A stretch of DNA of 64,000 nt from contig NW_019775214.1 in NCBI RefSeq assembly GCF_001039355.2, forward strand, positions 275,669-339,668, in the 5' to 3' direction. The translations under genes and the position numbers were made by a program. This DNA comes from Lingula anatina. Taxonomy: Eukaryota > Brachiopoda > Lingulata > Lingulida > Lingulidae. The notes under the pieces were generated by a model. The model saw only the letters and a program-made list of their open reading frames with translations. It was not told the DNA's origin and did not search any database. Positions 26,270 to 39,475 of the stretch are shown here, in pieces (positions within the stretch are counted from its first letter, which is position 1; each line of letters opens with the position of its first letter).

Positions 26270-26359
26270 GTTTGTTATGCTAATGAGACTGGCGCGTGCG
26301 GTCCAGGTAGACTTAATGCGTCATTTGCATACAGCTGCCCTTGTTAAATACCTTTGTTC
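26270..26359 (+). promoter_or_regulatory. Candidate distal enhancer: SOX-POU, octamer, E-box, SOX
   Basis: Within 90 bases: GTTTGTTATGCTAAT (26270-26284, a second copy of the promoter-proximal composite core), ATTTGCAT octamer (26323-26330), CAGCTG E-box (26332-26337, one base from the octamer) and CCTTTGTTC SOX site (26351-26359). The surrounding 26.2-26.4 kb is less AT-rich than its neighbourhood. It lies 2.4 kb upstream of INSM1. The enhancer role is an inference from motif density. Confidence 0.4.
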
Positions 26360-27492
26360 TCCGGTCGTTCGCTGATTTAGAGATCGTGCGCACTTCTGGC
26401 ATTTGATCACACATGCTTAGCTAAGACAACACTCCAGATTATTGATCGAACTGAGATATTAAAAGGGGATAGCTGAACACAAATCTAGCCCGTAGTTGTA
26501 TTATCATTATCTTCAATGAATTAACTTCACCGGGTATGGTGTTTACATGGATTTTACTCTCTTTCTAACAACGAGGAAATATTCAATAAAAAAATAATGA
26601 TAACATTCCCTGGCGTCTCATCGACAACTTTACAATCTGGCTATTAATTTAAGGTTTTTGGTGTATTTATTTCTGTGAATGTATTATGAGAACAAATCGA
26701 TAACGGTGTTGAATAGCAAAGTCTTAATCAAATCAGTCCTAATAGCTGTTCGGAAATGTTCATTTACTCAAATTGAAATTATTTTCGGACACAAATACCA
26801 AATTCTGCGAAAGGTGGTGGGAAAATAAATATATAGTGCACTTGAATGGTACAGCGCAAAACGCTCTCGTAATTGCACATTCCATTCAGTCAATGTGTTG
26901 CGCTATTTAGTTGGAAAATCTAGAAAGCTTAGTAGAATAGCGACGGACCGCCAGAAGCTTAGTTATTATTAGCCTTACCATACCAGTATGCAGCTATAGG
27001 GATTTGAAAAGAGAGAGCTATTCACGAAGTGACTGGCAATATCTATATCCTATATAGTATGATACTTTTTTTTGCCCTCTTTCAGATTGTTTAAATGGAT
27101 TGTTATTTAGAAAAATAGGGGTTGTTCTGGCGGTTGCTTTTTATTTCATGCAATTTCAGCACTAATGCGTTTATATTTCAAGGTAAACATTCAATATTAA
27201 TTGATATGCTTTTAACCGTGACTCGTAAGTCTAAAGTCTATCAATTAAATATTTTTGTTTTCGTCGAATCCCATGGGATTGTAATTTTAGTGAAGAATTC
27301 AAAATAATTTTCATTGCTCTGTAAATTCCAAACATTTAAAAAAGAATGCATCAACATTAACGGTTAAAAATATTGAGCATCCTGAAAGCCAGTTGCAGTG
27401 AGGGAGTACTTATGTTAGACAGAGGATATAGTTACTACCCTCTACCATGCACTAGAGATTTGTATCATGAATTAGCGGGCGTCTCGATAGTG

Positions 27493-27600
27493 CGAAGGTT
27501 CATTGGTCCGAAAAATGGTAACATTTTTTTATCAGTTTTTTAATCAAGGATTCATTGGTCCGAAGGTTCTATAGTGAACATTCGGACCAATGAACCTTCG
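27493..27600. repeat. Palindromic GGTCCGAA repeat (hairpin)
   Basis: CGAAGGTTCATTGGTCCGAA at 27493-27512 has its exact 20-bp reverse complement at 27581-27600. A third, permuted copy (TTCATTGGTCCGAAGGTTC) sits between at 27551-27569. Such foldable units are typical of small palindromic dispersed repeats; no coding content. Confidence 0.85.
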
Positions 27601-30600
27601 GACTATTGCTACGGCCCGGAATTAGCTACATCTGTGAATATCTAATGAAAAATCAATTTGTGACCCTGGTTGAGGGTAGATAGTCACCGTCATCGCTCTT
27701 TATCTCATGGCTCCACTTTGACAGAAAAAGAGCAGATTTTTTCATGAAGGGCGAGGGTACAAGGATTAAAAAAGCTACTTTACCTGTAATTTCAAATTTC
27801 AAATGCTAGACTTTTTTCATGGCGTAGATAGAGAGGAAGAGGAAATGTTCTAGCTTTAAGCCATTGCGCTATCATGTTGTCAAATTGCCACTCTGTTTGA
27901 GAGCTTAGATGTTATTATGAATTAGTTGATAACATTTCTAGTGTGTTTCCACGAGGAAAAAGTTTCATTCCCGTGTTCCCATGTGAAAACGAATTCTCTC
28001 TTGAGAAAGTTCGCCTCGTGGGAGAGTTAACTTTTACAGGACTTTAAGGGCTACAAATGAGTAAATTGAAAATTTCCTTTCCCGGTCTCTCCTCTGGTAA
28101 AGAAATATAACTATATGCAGTTCTACAGAACAACGATTGTTTTGAAATCTTTAAATGTACTAAGGAGTCTTGAATAATCATGTTCTTAGATAACTATAAA
28201 TTTAGTGTTAATGAAATTGCAGAACAGAAATAATCAAAGAAAAGAACTAGTGCGAAATTCCCACGGTTTGTTACAGCTGATTTCCCGGTGGAATGCTACA
28301 TGTTTGCTGTGGGAAATGCTTTTCAAGTCGACCCAGTCGCGTGTCTTCTTTGTTTGCGACTTGAGAGAAGTTGACAAACGCCACTCGCCGCCACTCGCCG
28401 CCACGCGCCAGCTGTCCATCACCAAAATAGGCCACGCCTCCAACACTGGTCCTCTCTTTTTTGTCGTGTGTCGTGAATGCCACCGCTGTGTCTGTGTCAG
28501 ATTCTTAACTCTAATCACTGATGTGTATTACCTATGAATGTTTAAAAAATTCAATATGCACTGAAACACATTGAGACACCAGCTCACACAGTTTATTTTA
28601 TATTTCGTATTAAAAACATATGAACACAAGGGTTGAAATTTATGTTCTCTAAAAATGTTGCTATTTTTCTGTCTTTTGTGCGTAAAGGCAGGTGACGAGT
28701 CAACCAGGCCACGTAGCGGCGTGGGAAATATTTCAGATTCGCATGGGAAGTAAAAGTGTAATCAAAATTTAAGATGTCAATGAGAAGTTAATGAAGGGAA
28801 ATCTAATAGCATGTGAATTTCCAAAAAAACTATGTCCCAGCATCTCTTAACCGCCCACACGTAGTCCAATATTTTGCGTCTCTTTGTTAGAACTAGTATC
28901 TCTCTAGTTAACAAGTAGCAAGCTGAATCCGACAATGTAAATTTGGAATGGGTAAAGCTGTTATGTTTGCATTAACATTTGCCCTGTCTCAACACTGTTG
29001 GTGACGAGTAAACGGCGCTAAAGAATACAGGAAAAGTTCAATTTATTTGGAGTTTCGCCACTGTATCCCATTTGAACACTACTTCATGAGTGTCCATGAA
29101 TAACTTTACCTTCATTTTGTTATCACTGTTTAATTGTTTATCACAGTTTATCAGTGACTGCAAAGACAAGTTATTACAATACTAAAAAGACGGCATCATT
29201 ATTATATCTACACTTCTCATTTATGACTTCCGTTAAAACTTCGTAAATATGGTGCTTTTATTCATTATATTCATTCTCTTTGGTTTTTTTCTTAATTTTT
29301 CATTCTGTAATTCGGATTGCTGGTATATATTGGCAAGACCCCTAAAACCTCGCTCATATATATAGAGTTTATTTGTGTTGTCATTTTGTTCATGTCAGCG
29401 AGGGAAGAATCTGGGACATGAACTTGAGAAAATGAAACAAAATAAAATTGCAATTAAAATGGTTTGTCAATTTTGCTGCAGACAAAAAATACACTTGATG
29501 TTCTGACGCAGAGAAGTTTGGAAGAAAATCTAGAAATTCTTGCCTTCGATTTTAACAATTGATGGTAAGTAGGTCAATAGAGCTATCGAAAGTAGGAGAA
29601 AGACGGTCACATTTACATATGGAAAGCGAAAAAATAACAAAAAAAGATAATTTAAATTTCAAACACTAAGATAATATGATGCAATGGAACCCGCAGACGC
29701 AGGCATTAGCTGCATTTTGTGTCGAAAAAAAGCACAAAATACGTTTAAAATCAAGACAATAAAATCGATTCATTTTGGGATTATACTGTGCGTTCAGGTG
29801 TTAAGGCGATTTCTTAACTGTGATTTTACTTCTGTATAATCTATAATCTATGGATAGAAATATAACCAATCATGTAATTTGTTATTGCAAATGACTCATA
29901 ATAATACGACAGTACCAAAATAAGAATAATTGAGAATAAAAAAAGCATTTTTATATGTATGTTGTATTTATTTCAATTCCTCATGCACGATTAATCTCAT
30001 CAAGAATTGTATTTAAAACACAAACTCCTTGAAATGCTCCAGTAGAATACTAATAAAAGAGATCCAATAGATAAAGAAAGATTCCGTACTCGAATATTAA
30101 CTTTCTTTTATAAATTCTCTTTGTGTTCAATGTTTATGGCAGACGATGCAGGTGGCAACAGGTGATCACAAACACGTGTCCATCTTATCAGACGATAATA
30201 AGACGCGCTGATACCAGCAGACATTTTTTTTCCCTGACGCTTGTACCTTCTGGTTGAAAACAAAAGAAATTCGTTGGGAAAGCAGCTGCTGGCAGCGTCC
30301 TCTGTAGCTGCTCCAATGCATTCTAGCACTACCTTTCTTTGAAATTCCGGAGATAAACAAAGAAATCCTACTGGCTTTACAAGGCAGGTGTGCGCGGATC
30401 GATACCTTGAATATTCCAGTTTGAAACTTCCCGCGTCCAGTCTCGTTGTGTGCCGCAACGCGTGTCAGACAAACAATAGCGATCCTTCATTTACGGCCAT
30501 AAGCAGGTGCATTGCGCATCCACTTAGGTCTAAAAGTTAAACTTAAAATCAATTAAATTTCGCGCGCTTCGCTCAAATTGCTAGGGCGCAGGTGCATGCG

Positions 30601-33600
30601 CGTGACAGGGCCTGTAATTATGCGTCAATCTACCTGTGGTAGAGTGGAAGTAAATGAAAACCTGGAAAACAGATGTCACGACATCTGTTGTAGAATAAAT
30701 GTTAATACACGTATGCTGGTGTGAAAAACAGACGTTAAGAATTCAAACATTGAGCCTGACTGAAACGTACGAGGCTTCAGTATGGATAAACTGCTAGAGA
30801 AATATTAATCGATAATATTTTATATCTTTTAATAACACAAAAATAATGACAACAGTCTTCGACAGCGCGACCTTCAATTTTTTAAATAAAACATGTTAAA
30901 GATATGTTGAAGAAAATACAAAATGATAATATTATAGGCCAGACTAAAATTGCATTAACAAAGCAGTTTTCATAAAACTTAAAGCTGAAAATTCAATATC
31001 GGATAAAATATCACAAAGTGGATCAAAGGTCAGATTCTAACCTACATGATTTTTGCCTGTGCAAACATATTGGGACTGAATAATCAAAACGAATTTGCAC
31101 GGTTATGATTCAATTTCTAGCTTGAAAATCTTAGTATACTTATGACCCCAAATATCTGCTATCCTAGAGTGTACGCTAAACTTGTGATGCCTAAATGTTA
31201 ACCAGCTGATGGCGTGTTTTGGTACAATGACACCAGTTTCCATCAATTAAACAATTATTTCTTATTTTGCTGTGGAAATTTTAACGGAATACATAAAATA
31301 TTTTTTAAATATGATTCAAAATCTTTGACGCAGGAAGAAGAGCTATTTTTCAGACAGCAAAATTCTGGAACTTGAGACACTAACCAAGACAAATAAATGT
31401 AACCGCATACATCAGCTTATAAGCTTAAACAACTTCCTCCAATAACCAAGCTTACTTGCACACTGTCATTTCGCATTATTGTCTGTGCTACTTTTAATCA
31501 TTTTTTCCAAGTTGTGGTATCATGATACTAATGTGTATCAAGGTTCTTTTTTGATATCTTACACAATTCTTACAAAGAGTATGGAAAAGTTTCTGAATGA
31601 TTAGGATGAGTTGGAGACGGAATGACAGCAATAACAGAGACAACTTCAGTGGAGATAGATGACTGCATTGGCTTTCTGGCCCAAGGAGATTTTTCCAGAA
31701 AGGTGAATGGAGGCGTTTTAATAAAGAAGCCTAGTTCATAGATGTAACTGATATTACGGCCATTTCAGTTGTTTTTCCTAAACATTTGTACAATAACATT
31801 ACTACTTTTACACTGGTTAATGCAAAAGATGGGACTTATGTGCGTGATTCCCAGTAAGCTTTTTTCACCTGTATAGATGTATGCAGGATTGAAGTGATTT
31901 GTGAAAAAAAAAGGACATACTTTGAGTGCCCTATTTCTTACTTTCTACCAAGGGTAGAAGGAATGTACAGGTTGACAACTTGACCAGCCTGCTCTGACCA
32001 TGACTGTCCTGACAGTGGCTACTCTTACTCTCTGACCACAGGGTCCACTAGTTGTCAGTAACAAAATTATAGACTATTCTTCAAAGTTGTATACTTTTCT
32101 AGAGGCCACTGTGTTATCAGAGGGTAGGTTAATCTCTAACGGAAGTCAGGTCGGTGGGGACGTCAATTTATTATTTATTTTTATTTTGTTTATTTTTTTT
32201 AACTAAGATTTCTCGCTGGGTCTGAAATGTGAACAAAATTAGCCAGATAAATATATGGTGAATATCTGGTTTAAACCACCTCCCTGTGCTCCTGGTAGAG
32301 GGTACAGTGTGATCCAAGGTGATAGCCAGACTTCACTGCCGTGATTGGCCTGTTACAAATAACAAGTACAAGAGATTGCTTTTTCTGACATTTATAATTT
32401 TTCTTCCAAAATATGCAATTCAGTAAATTTTTAGAAATTTAGGAAACTTAAGATTTTTTGTCTGGAAGAAATATGATATGTAACATACATGTGTATATAT
32501 TTATATATATTTATATATATACACCCACACGCTTCTTGGTCTTAGTTTGTAGCAAGCCTTAGTATTGCGTGCGTGCGTTTGCAAAACATGGACTATAAGA
32601 AGATCAACTCCACGTGCACGAGAAACTGCAGGTTGTCATGTGCAAGGTTAATGACACTTAAAGCTATGCAAAATTGTTATTGATCTATATAATTGTTCGG
32701 TTTTTGGTTTGAGATTTGGTCATTCCACGCTGTAAGGCAGCGGGGAAGGTGGTGTAAACATTCGATGCACGCAAGGATAAATGGACGTAGTACTAGCGCG
32801 ATGTTCATTTCTGTGTTAGTATGAGTGGGTGCAACCTATCTTCTGCAATTTTCCTTCCTCGTGGCGCACATTTACCAACTCTCTTTATTAACTCTTCTTG
32901 CATGGCAGGTTTATTCAAATTGATTTTTTAAAACATATATTTATACATATATATATCAAAGGCAACACCAAGGCGTAATCGTGAATCGGAATCGTGAAAG
33001 CGACAGGACTTCAATTAGTGAATAGAAAAGGCATGAAAGAATCTAAACAACGAATATGCAAGACTTCATTTCCCAGTAATTATGATCAAACGAATAGTGT
33101 CTCCTAGCGCACTATCGTATTACGCAAATCACAAAAACATTATGGCGGAGCCGCGTTGTCTTCCTTATTGACATTTAGATAAATTGATAGCCGCTGAATG
33201 ACGGTGCGATTAATCACTACGCTGAATCAGTGGAAGCATTTAGTCATTCTACCTTTGCAGGAATTAATTCCGAGGGATCAACTTGATTGCTCGGCTCGCG
33301 GCGATTATTTCATGCTTTTGATCTGTTTAGTCATCCATTTAAAAAGAACATTTCTACAAACAATTATTTTAGGCTAATTGACAGCGAATCTTATTACGCG
33401 GCCTCCGTCTGGTCTTCTGTCTGCTGAATTGCGTTACTAGGAAACGTGATGTGTGTGGTAACCAGCTTTTTTGGTGATTCAGAAGACTTCCCAAGGGTGA
33501 TAATGCAGCCATACAAAGTTAACGTTTGGTCCTCAGCGTGGCTGTAGCTATAGAATCTAACTGCTTTTCACATATTTAGTCACGCAATGAATCAAATTAA

Positions 33601-35651
33601 GAACAATCCATACAAGCTGGTGAAATGGTGAAAAAGGCAACAGAATACTTGAATACGATAAGTATCTAATACTGCAGTATTGCACTGTCACGAAAAGCTG
33701 TTCGCGTTATGACGTCATCCGAAACGGAAAAGAGCAGGAACGGACTGCGTGTCAGATAATGTGACTTATCTGAAATTGGAAGTCCATGTAGTCAGAGAGG
33801 AAAACAATTGTGAAAAACGCAAGAACAAGTCAAATTACATACTGATTAATACAGTGAACTTGTTCTATAACTTGATTTTCCCATTTTGTTGTAACTTTTT
33901 TTGATATGGTTTCTTTATTTATGGCTTTCTTTTTGGTCTTCACTGCCACAGTTACATTACATAGTCAGGTGATATTTGACGCGGCTTTGAAAGGGATTGC
34001 AACCAATTTGGGTTAATTCGCAAATGCTACAGCTACAGACTTGTGCAAAGTCTGCAAAGATATCGAATTACTTTCATGCTAGATTAGAACAAGAGGAATA
34101 TTCAACTTATTTTTCACTGTATTTTTTATGTATTTATGTTTATCATGGAACAGTTTCTAGGAGTTTCACAGGTGAAAATTCCAGGCTAATCAACTGATGC
34201 AAATGTTTAGTTCAGTTTCCTTCCTTTCTTTCTTTAACACCTAGACTCTATCATAATTAAGAAAAATTGTTCGTAAAGTATTGTCTGTCGCTTGATAATT
34301 ATGATATTGATAATTATGTACATTGTGTATTTAACATAACTTCTAACTGTCAGAAAACAAGTTTAAGCTACCCGACCACCCGGTGTCCGTTTTTGAAGGT
34401 TGAAATGATGAAGTGACTTGTATGTATAGAACGCCCTATTAATGTAAAAAGTTGCAGCTACTGGTAATGCTACGGCATCAGCGCGTTACAATGATGTTGT
34501 CATAGTGTTAAGCTACGTCACCATTGGTATGTTCAACGGACCTACGTGAATATTAGTGCATAGCGTGATTATTTTTAGAAGAAGTTCTGGTCCTGGAAAA
34601 AATCTACCGATTATAAAGTGTACCCAAAGCTCGGGGCTAGATATGCCACGATCATGCATTGTGTTTGTCTTAAAATAAAATCGCCTGTAGGTGACTCTCG
34701 CTGGATTTCTGTTACGCCAATTCTGTAGGCAATATCCTCGCATCTCAGGTTTCAGGGAAATTACTTTTTTGAGGCTAGATTTTAATAAAAGTACTGTACA
34801 GCAAGCAACACAAAGGAAAAAGCCAATAGTATTATCACTATCTTTGGATTTTATGCCAGGTTTAATATCATTTTTACTCAGTAAAGAGTTATGTTTTATG
34901 TCACTTTTCCAGTCTGCCCCTGCATCATTCCTTCCTTCCAACCTATGGAATTCTACAAAAAACAGACCTTCAATAAAATCATATAGTAGCGTTAAATGGA
35001 AATGTTTGTATCCAACGTTGATTTAACAACAAGGCCGTCACATTTCCGATTCTCTCGTCCATTTCTTTCAAAAAAATAATAACGATTATTAGATCACGCG
35101 AAATGAATAGCCAATTTGTATTTTGACCTTGGCTAGTAGTGATCCATTCATTTCTCCTGGTACTTAATGAGTCTCGCTGTTAGGTAATTTCCTACGTTAT
35201 TATTCAGCGAGGCCTGGAAAATTGTGGCAGATAAAATACGCTCCTAGGAAATCTTTCCCCGCTACTCGTAGATTTTCATTACGTTAAATAAACATTGCTA
35301 AGTGCATTCTGCGATTGTGTGGGGAATCTTCAATAAATGAAAATAGGCTTTTACTGCGAGAGCGTCGCAGCGATCATGAAGGGAATGACAATAAATGAAT
35401 GGTCACGAGGGGGCTATCAATTTGCAAATGCAATATGAAAAAGTGATTTTCTGGTTTTGAATTTATAAATGGGAGTATCATTTTCTATTCAAACCATGCG
35501 TTATTACATCGACTCCATTTATTTCAATTAGTTCTCCATTCACGTGGTTTGAGCTTCAGACGTAGGTGATCGCAGGACGCAAGTAAAGCACTTTTGCTTA
35601 GTAGTACACTAAATTTTTACGGGTGCTGGGGCATGATCTTTTGGAAGTCCT

Positions 35652-35688
35652 CCCCCCCCCCCCCCCACACACACACACACACACACAC
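35652..35688. repeat. Poly-C and (AC)n run
   Basis: Fifteen C residues followed by about 11 AC units in intergenic DNA. Confidence 0.93.
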
Positions 35689-36949
35689 GCGTCTGTCAGC
35701 CTTTTTGGATGTTTGCCTATTTTTTTCATTGAGCTATATCTCCAATGACATCCATTGATAAAAAACAAAAAAGAAGCCGACAACCGTTCTCCTGAACATA
35801 CGTCAATGCAGTCATTATCACATTGAAAACCTGTTGATTTACGTTGAATGCATTCGCAGAACAATAATCTTGATTGTGGTGTTATTTTTCTAAAATAATG
35901 ACAGTGCGATTTATTATGGAAACCAATATTATGTCTGGAGAATAACTGAACTCTCTAATTCAGGTATTAGTTTTTCTACGCTCCTTTGAGGGGATTTGAT
36001 TCTTTTCTATGCGAAATTCAAACAAGTCACTTTTTTCTCTTTTGCTTTTATCAGCCTTTTGTACAGGTTAATAGTAGGCCTTCACGTTGCTTTGATAATT
36101 TAATCCCGTATAAGTATCTGCTGAAAAGGAAAATAAACCACAAAGCTTCAAATAGCGATGTCTGCATATGGGTCTCCCGCTCTTCGCTTGCATTGCAAGT
36201 GTTTTAACGTTCAATCGCTTTTATATATTGTGCGGCACAACTGTTACAAATTCCATGAACATCTCAAATCACTAACTGACAAATGCATAAAAATCGATCA
36301 GAATATCTTTGAACTATTTTTGAATTATTTTGTTACGGATCATTTGTTTTAAAGATAGCACTGGCTTTGTAGCATGCAACAGTATAAATCAACAAATTAT
36401 CCAAAGTCTCAATAGTATCATGGGATTTGCAACCACATAACAGAATATATCATTGCGGAAACTTTCGAGTAACATACAAAATACATGTAGACCATCAAAT
36501 GCTTGCTTTCTTGACGCTTTTCTGTTCATGAATACGCAGAGCACGCCACTGCACTGATAGCTAAATTAGACACAAAAATGTATATATTGACAGTGATATT
36601 GCTTATGTATACAGGTGAGTGTGGTACATGGAAAAAAAGCGACAAAAAGCAAGTGATATTAAATAAAACTAGATGTTCTCAGCACTTTGTTTCTATTTAT
36701 TCAAGTGAAATAGCCTAGACCGCGCAATACATGGGAAAGAAATGACCTCGGTTTGGTAAATGATAGATGATAAAGATTTTTATCTTACAAGAAGAAGAAA
36801 AATTCTATGGCCTATTACTACAGTAGGTAATAAAAAACTGAAGGTCAACGTCTAGGAGACACACTAGAGTTAGTAACTGACCCAAGGCACGCTGTTCGGG
36901 CTGTTCAGAGGTCGGTTCCACAAAATAACTTTAGAGATCATTGCCATGG

Positions 36950-37445
36950 GGGACCATTCCCACAGATATTTGGACCAATCTATCTCCCTGTGGGGTCTCA
37001 CTAAATTGCTATCAACTGAACCGGCTAAAATGTCTGTCACTCCTAGTAAAGCTGCTAGGGGGTAATTATCTTTACCCCGTAGCTGATTCGGTAGGCTTGA
37101 CAGACATTTAAGCCGGTTAACTTGATAGCAATATAGTGAGACTTCCCAGGGAGTTAGACCAAGCCAGATGGATCGATCTAGGCATGGGAACCCAGTCCCA
37201 GAGACTATCGCACTTACTTTGGATCGAACTATCTCCGAGGGAATTCTCGCTTAATTGCAATTAACTTGGGCAGCTTAGATGTCTGTCACGCCTGTTGAGG
37301 CTGATAAGGGGTAATTAACTATCGTTTAGCTGCTTTAGTGGGCGTCACAGACGTCTAAGCCGCTTGGGCTGAAAGCAATTTAGCGAGGGACCCCGTGGAG
37401 ATGGACCGATCCTGTTAGATCGATCTAGGGATGAGAATCCAGTCT
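36950..37445. mobile_element. Two tandem copies of a ~245-bp fold-back repeat
   Basis: Each unit is an imperfect palindrome. In unit 1 (about 36950-37195), GTCTCACTAAATTGCTATCA and AAATGTCTGTCA on the left are mirrored by TGACAGACATTT and TGATAGCAATATAGTGAGAC on the right, around a GGGGTAAT-type centre. Unit 2 (about 37196-37445) repeats the scheme with the same order of words (GTCTGTCACGCCTG, GGGGTAATTAACTATCG, GGGCGTCACAGACGTC). Both end in GATCGATCTAGG. A further copy is in the Ral GAP intron at 13.24-13.40 kb. No transposase; probably a MITE family. Confidence 0.75.
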
Positions 37446-37959
37446 TAGACGGACCAGAAGTCGGGTAACTTACAAATCAGACCAAATCAGAAAAAAACTA
37501 TTTTCACAAAAAAGTTTTTGGGCCAAGCTGATAATACCCAAAACTCACTAAAGGCGATTTTGCAAATTGGCCTGAGAGTGTTTTGCTCACAGCAAGACTG
37601 CTAAACGCAACTATCAGAATCTTCTAGATATTATTTCAAAATCGGCACACTGCACATGTCAGAATTTAGTTCGTCAATTATGTATTTTTCATGCTTAGAT
37701 TAAAGTTTAAAAATTATTTCTCTGTCAAATTAGAAGAGAAGATGAGAAGTGATTATAATTTTCCTTCTTTTTTAAAATTATATATAACTTTATGATATAT
37801 ATAATGAATAATCTGTAATTTATCTGTTATAATGTTTCTCAAGTTGCTAAGGATAAACAGCAGGGTTTAAAAGCCTATAACGGATTTGATTCATAAACAC
37901 TCATCTGATTATCAGTGTGTGTGTGAAAATATGTGTGAAAAAGGAGACAGTGCAATCTA

Positions 37960-38030
37960 ACTAGATGAGAGAGGTGATACCACCTCCAGGGTTTGTAACA
38001 CCAGCTGGGCTAGGCACGTTAAACAGATAA
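37960..38030. repeat. SINE-like dispersed repeat, copy 1
   Basis: GAGAGAGGTGATACCACCTCC followed by ACACCAGCTGGGCTAGGCAC matches the sequence at 41965-42040 (GAGAGGCGATACCGCCTCC, then ACCACCAGCTGGGGTAAGCG). The two are the same repeat family, about 4 kb apart. The class is uncertain. Confidence 0.6.
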
Positions 38031-39287
38031 AAACATATAAGAAAAGGTCAGCTTTTGCACATGATAGCTGACACTCCCTTAAAATGTATTTATTGGTGAA
38101 AAATACAGCCAGCACATGGTAAACACTAATTTATACATTCATTAACATTTTAAGATTCCTTAAACCATCAACTGAATAAAGATAGTGATCATCCCTCGTG
38201 TTTTACTTGTTCTTCCCTTTTAGTTTATTATTACTATAAGATTTAGACCTTAATAAGAGGAATATTAAAAAAATTAAACTCTAGGTACGCTGCCTGTATA
38301 TTATACATTTTTACATATTGCTACTCATAAACAGAATAAAAAACTTTAAGTTCTGGTCTATGAAGATTTTGGGATATCAGCATGTACAACAGTTAATCAT
38401 TAAAAAAAATTTTTTTCAGTTGATATGATTCTATGCCATTCACTGGTACGTTTCTTTATTTCTTTTGTTTCACAATTAATAAGTATTATGCAAACACCCC
38501 CCTTCTGTCTCCATCAATGTTCTAGTTTTTAGACCATTACAATATTAAAGTGCTGTTTTTTTATTATTTTGCATCAAGTTAATGATCTGCCACGAAAAAA
38601 ATTTAGTCTCAAGCACCTTACGTCTTGTAGAATAGGCATACAAACAGGATATATAATAGGAAAGACAAAATCCAAGAAAACCTTTCTATAATTATTCATT
38701 TTTTAAACATTTTATTTAACACATTTTGCACTTTCTTGTTACAACAAAGTCTGCTCAGATAAATACATAATTATATACAACTTCTGTTATAACCAAACCC
38801 AAATTTTGGGTTTACAAGATAGAATTCTAATACATACATATGTGATATAATTAAAAAATAACTTTACATTCTTTTTCAAATACATATAATCAACTCTCCT
38901 ACCCAATTTTCAGAAACAATCTGTCGCTTTTCAACAAATTAATGCCTGCCATCTTATTACTGGCTATCATCTCATGAGTACTACAACCAAAGCAACGACC
39001 CTGGTCATTCATTGACCAGAGTGGGCATATCTTGAATTGAGAATTAAAATAAAACTTTTGAGTTTTTCATGGGAAAATCTTACACCGTGCACTTTTAAAT
39101 TTAAAGGTAAAGGAATGGCAAAGTTCCTTGATGTGATAATTGAATTAAAACAGGCTGAGAACTCGGTTACACCTGGAAGTTGCTGTTAATATAAAGCTAT
39201 TTCAATCTTAAGTGTTGCCTTGCTGGAGGTTGACAAACTGAAACTGGTACAGTTTCCATTTCTTCTTATCCGACACTTTTGGATTGG

Positions 39288-39293
39288 TTTATT
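39288..39293 (-). terminator. Poly(A) signal candidate of claspin
   Basis: AATAAA on the - strand about 185 bases after the claspin stop codon at 39476-39478. It is the first perfect hexamer downstream. Confidence 0.5.
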
Positions 39294-39475
39294 GTTATCT
39301 GTGCCCAATTTTTGATCAATCTGATGTATCTTTTTTTAAAGTATTGACAAGTTTTTTGCATTTTTGCTAACAAATTACATTTAATTACAGTACCTGCTAA
39401 AATAAGATCTTTCATTTTAATATCTTGGTATAAAGGGCTCACAGACATCAAAATGCAAGCAATGTTAACAAGATA

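Larger units (their letters stand above)
24400..39280. other. Gene-poor interval between the INSM1 and claspin genes
   Basis: About 15 kb with no exon or RNA gene that I could support. The longest open frames (116 codons at 30108-30458 and 142 codons at 34513-34941, both - strand) show no known domain and have open frames opposite them. The interval contains candidate cis-elements near 26.2-26.4 kb, a palindrome near 27.5 kb, a tandem fold-back element at 36.95-37.45 kb and a SINE-like fragment near 38.0 kb. A large flank like this is usual for developmental regulators. Confidence 0.55.

Noticed and set aside
28205-28537. 110-codon + strand frame with overlapping - strand frames
   Set aside because: Crosses a short CGCCACTCGC tandem repeat and resembles no family; frames on both strands are open.
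30108-30458. 116-codon - strand open frame
   Set aside because: No recognisable domain, and an overlapping frame on the same strand is also open; unsupported.
34513-34941. 142-codon - strand open frame (and a 111-codon frame opposite)
   Set aside because: No known domain, no heptads or repeats, no splice or promoter support, and both strands are open. Most likely chance or an old repeat.
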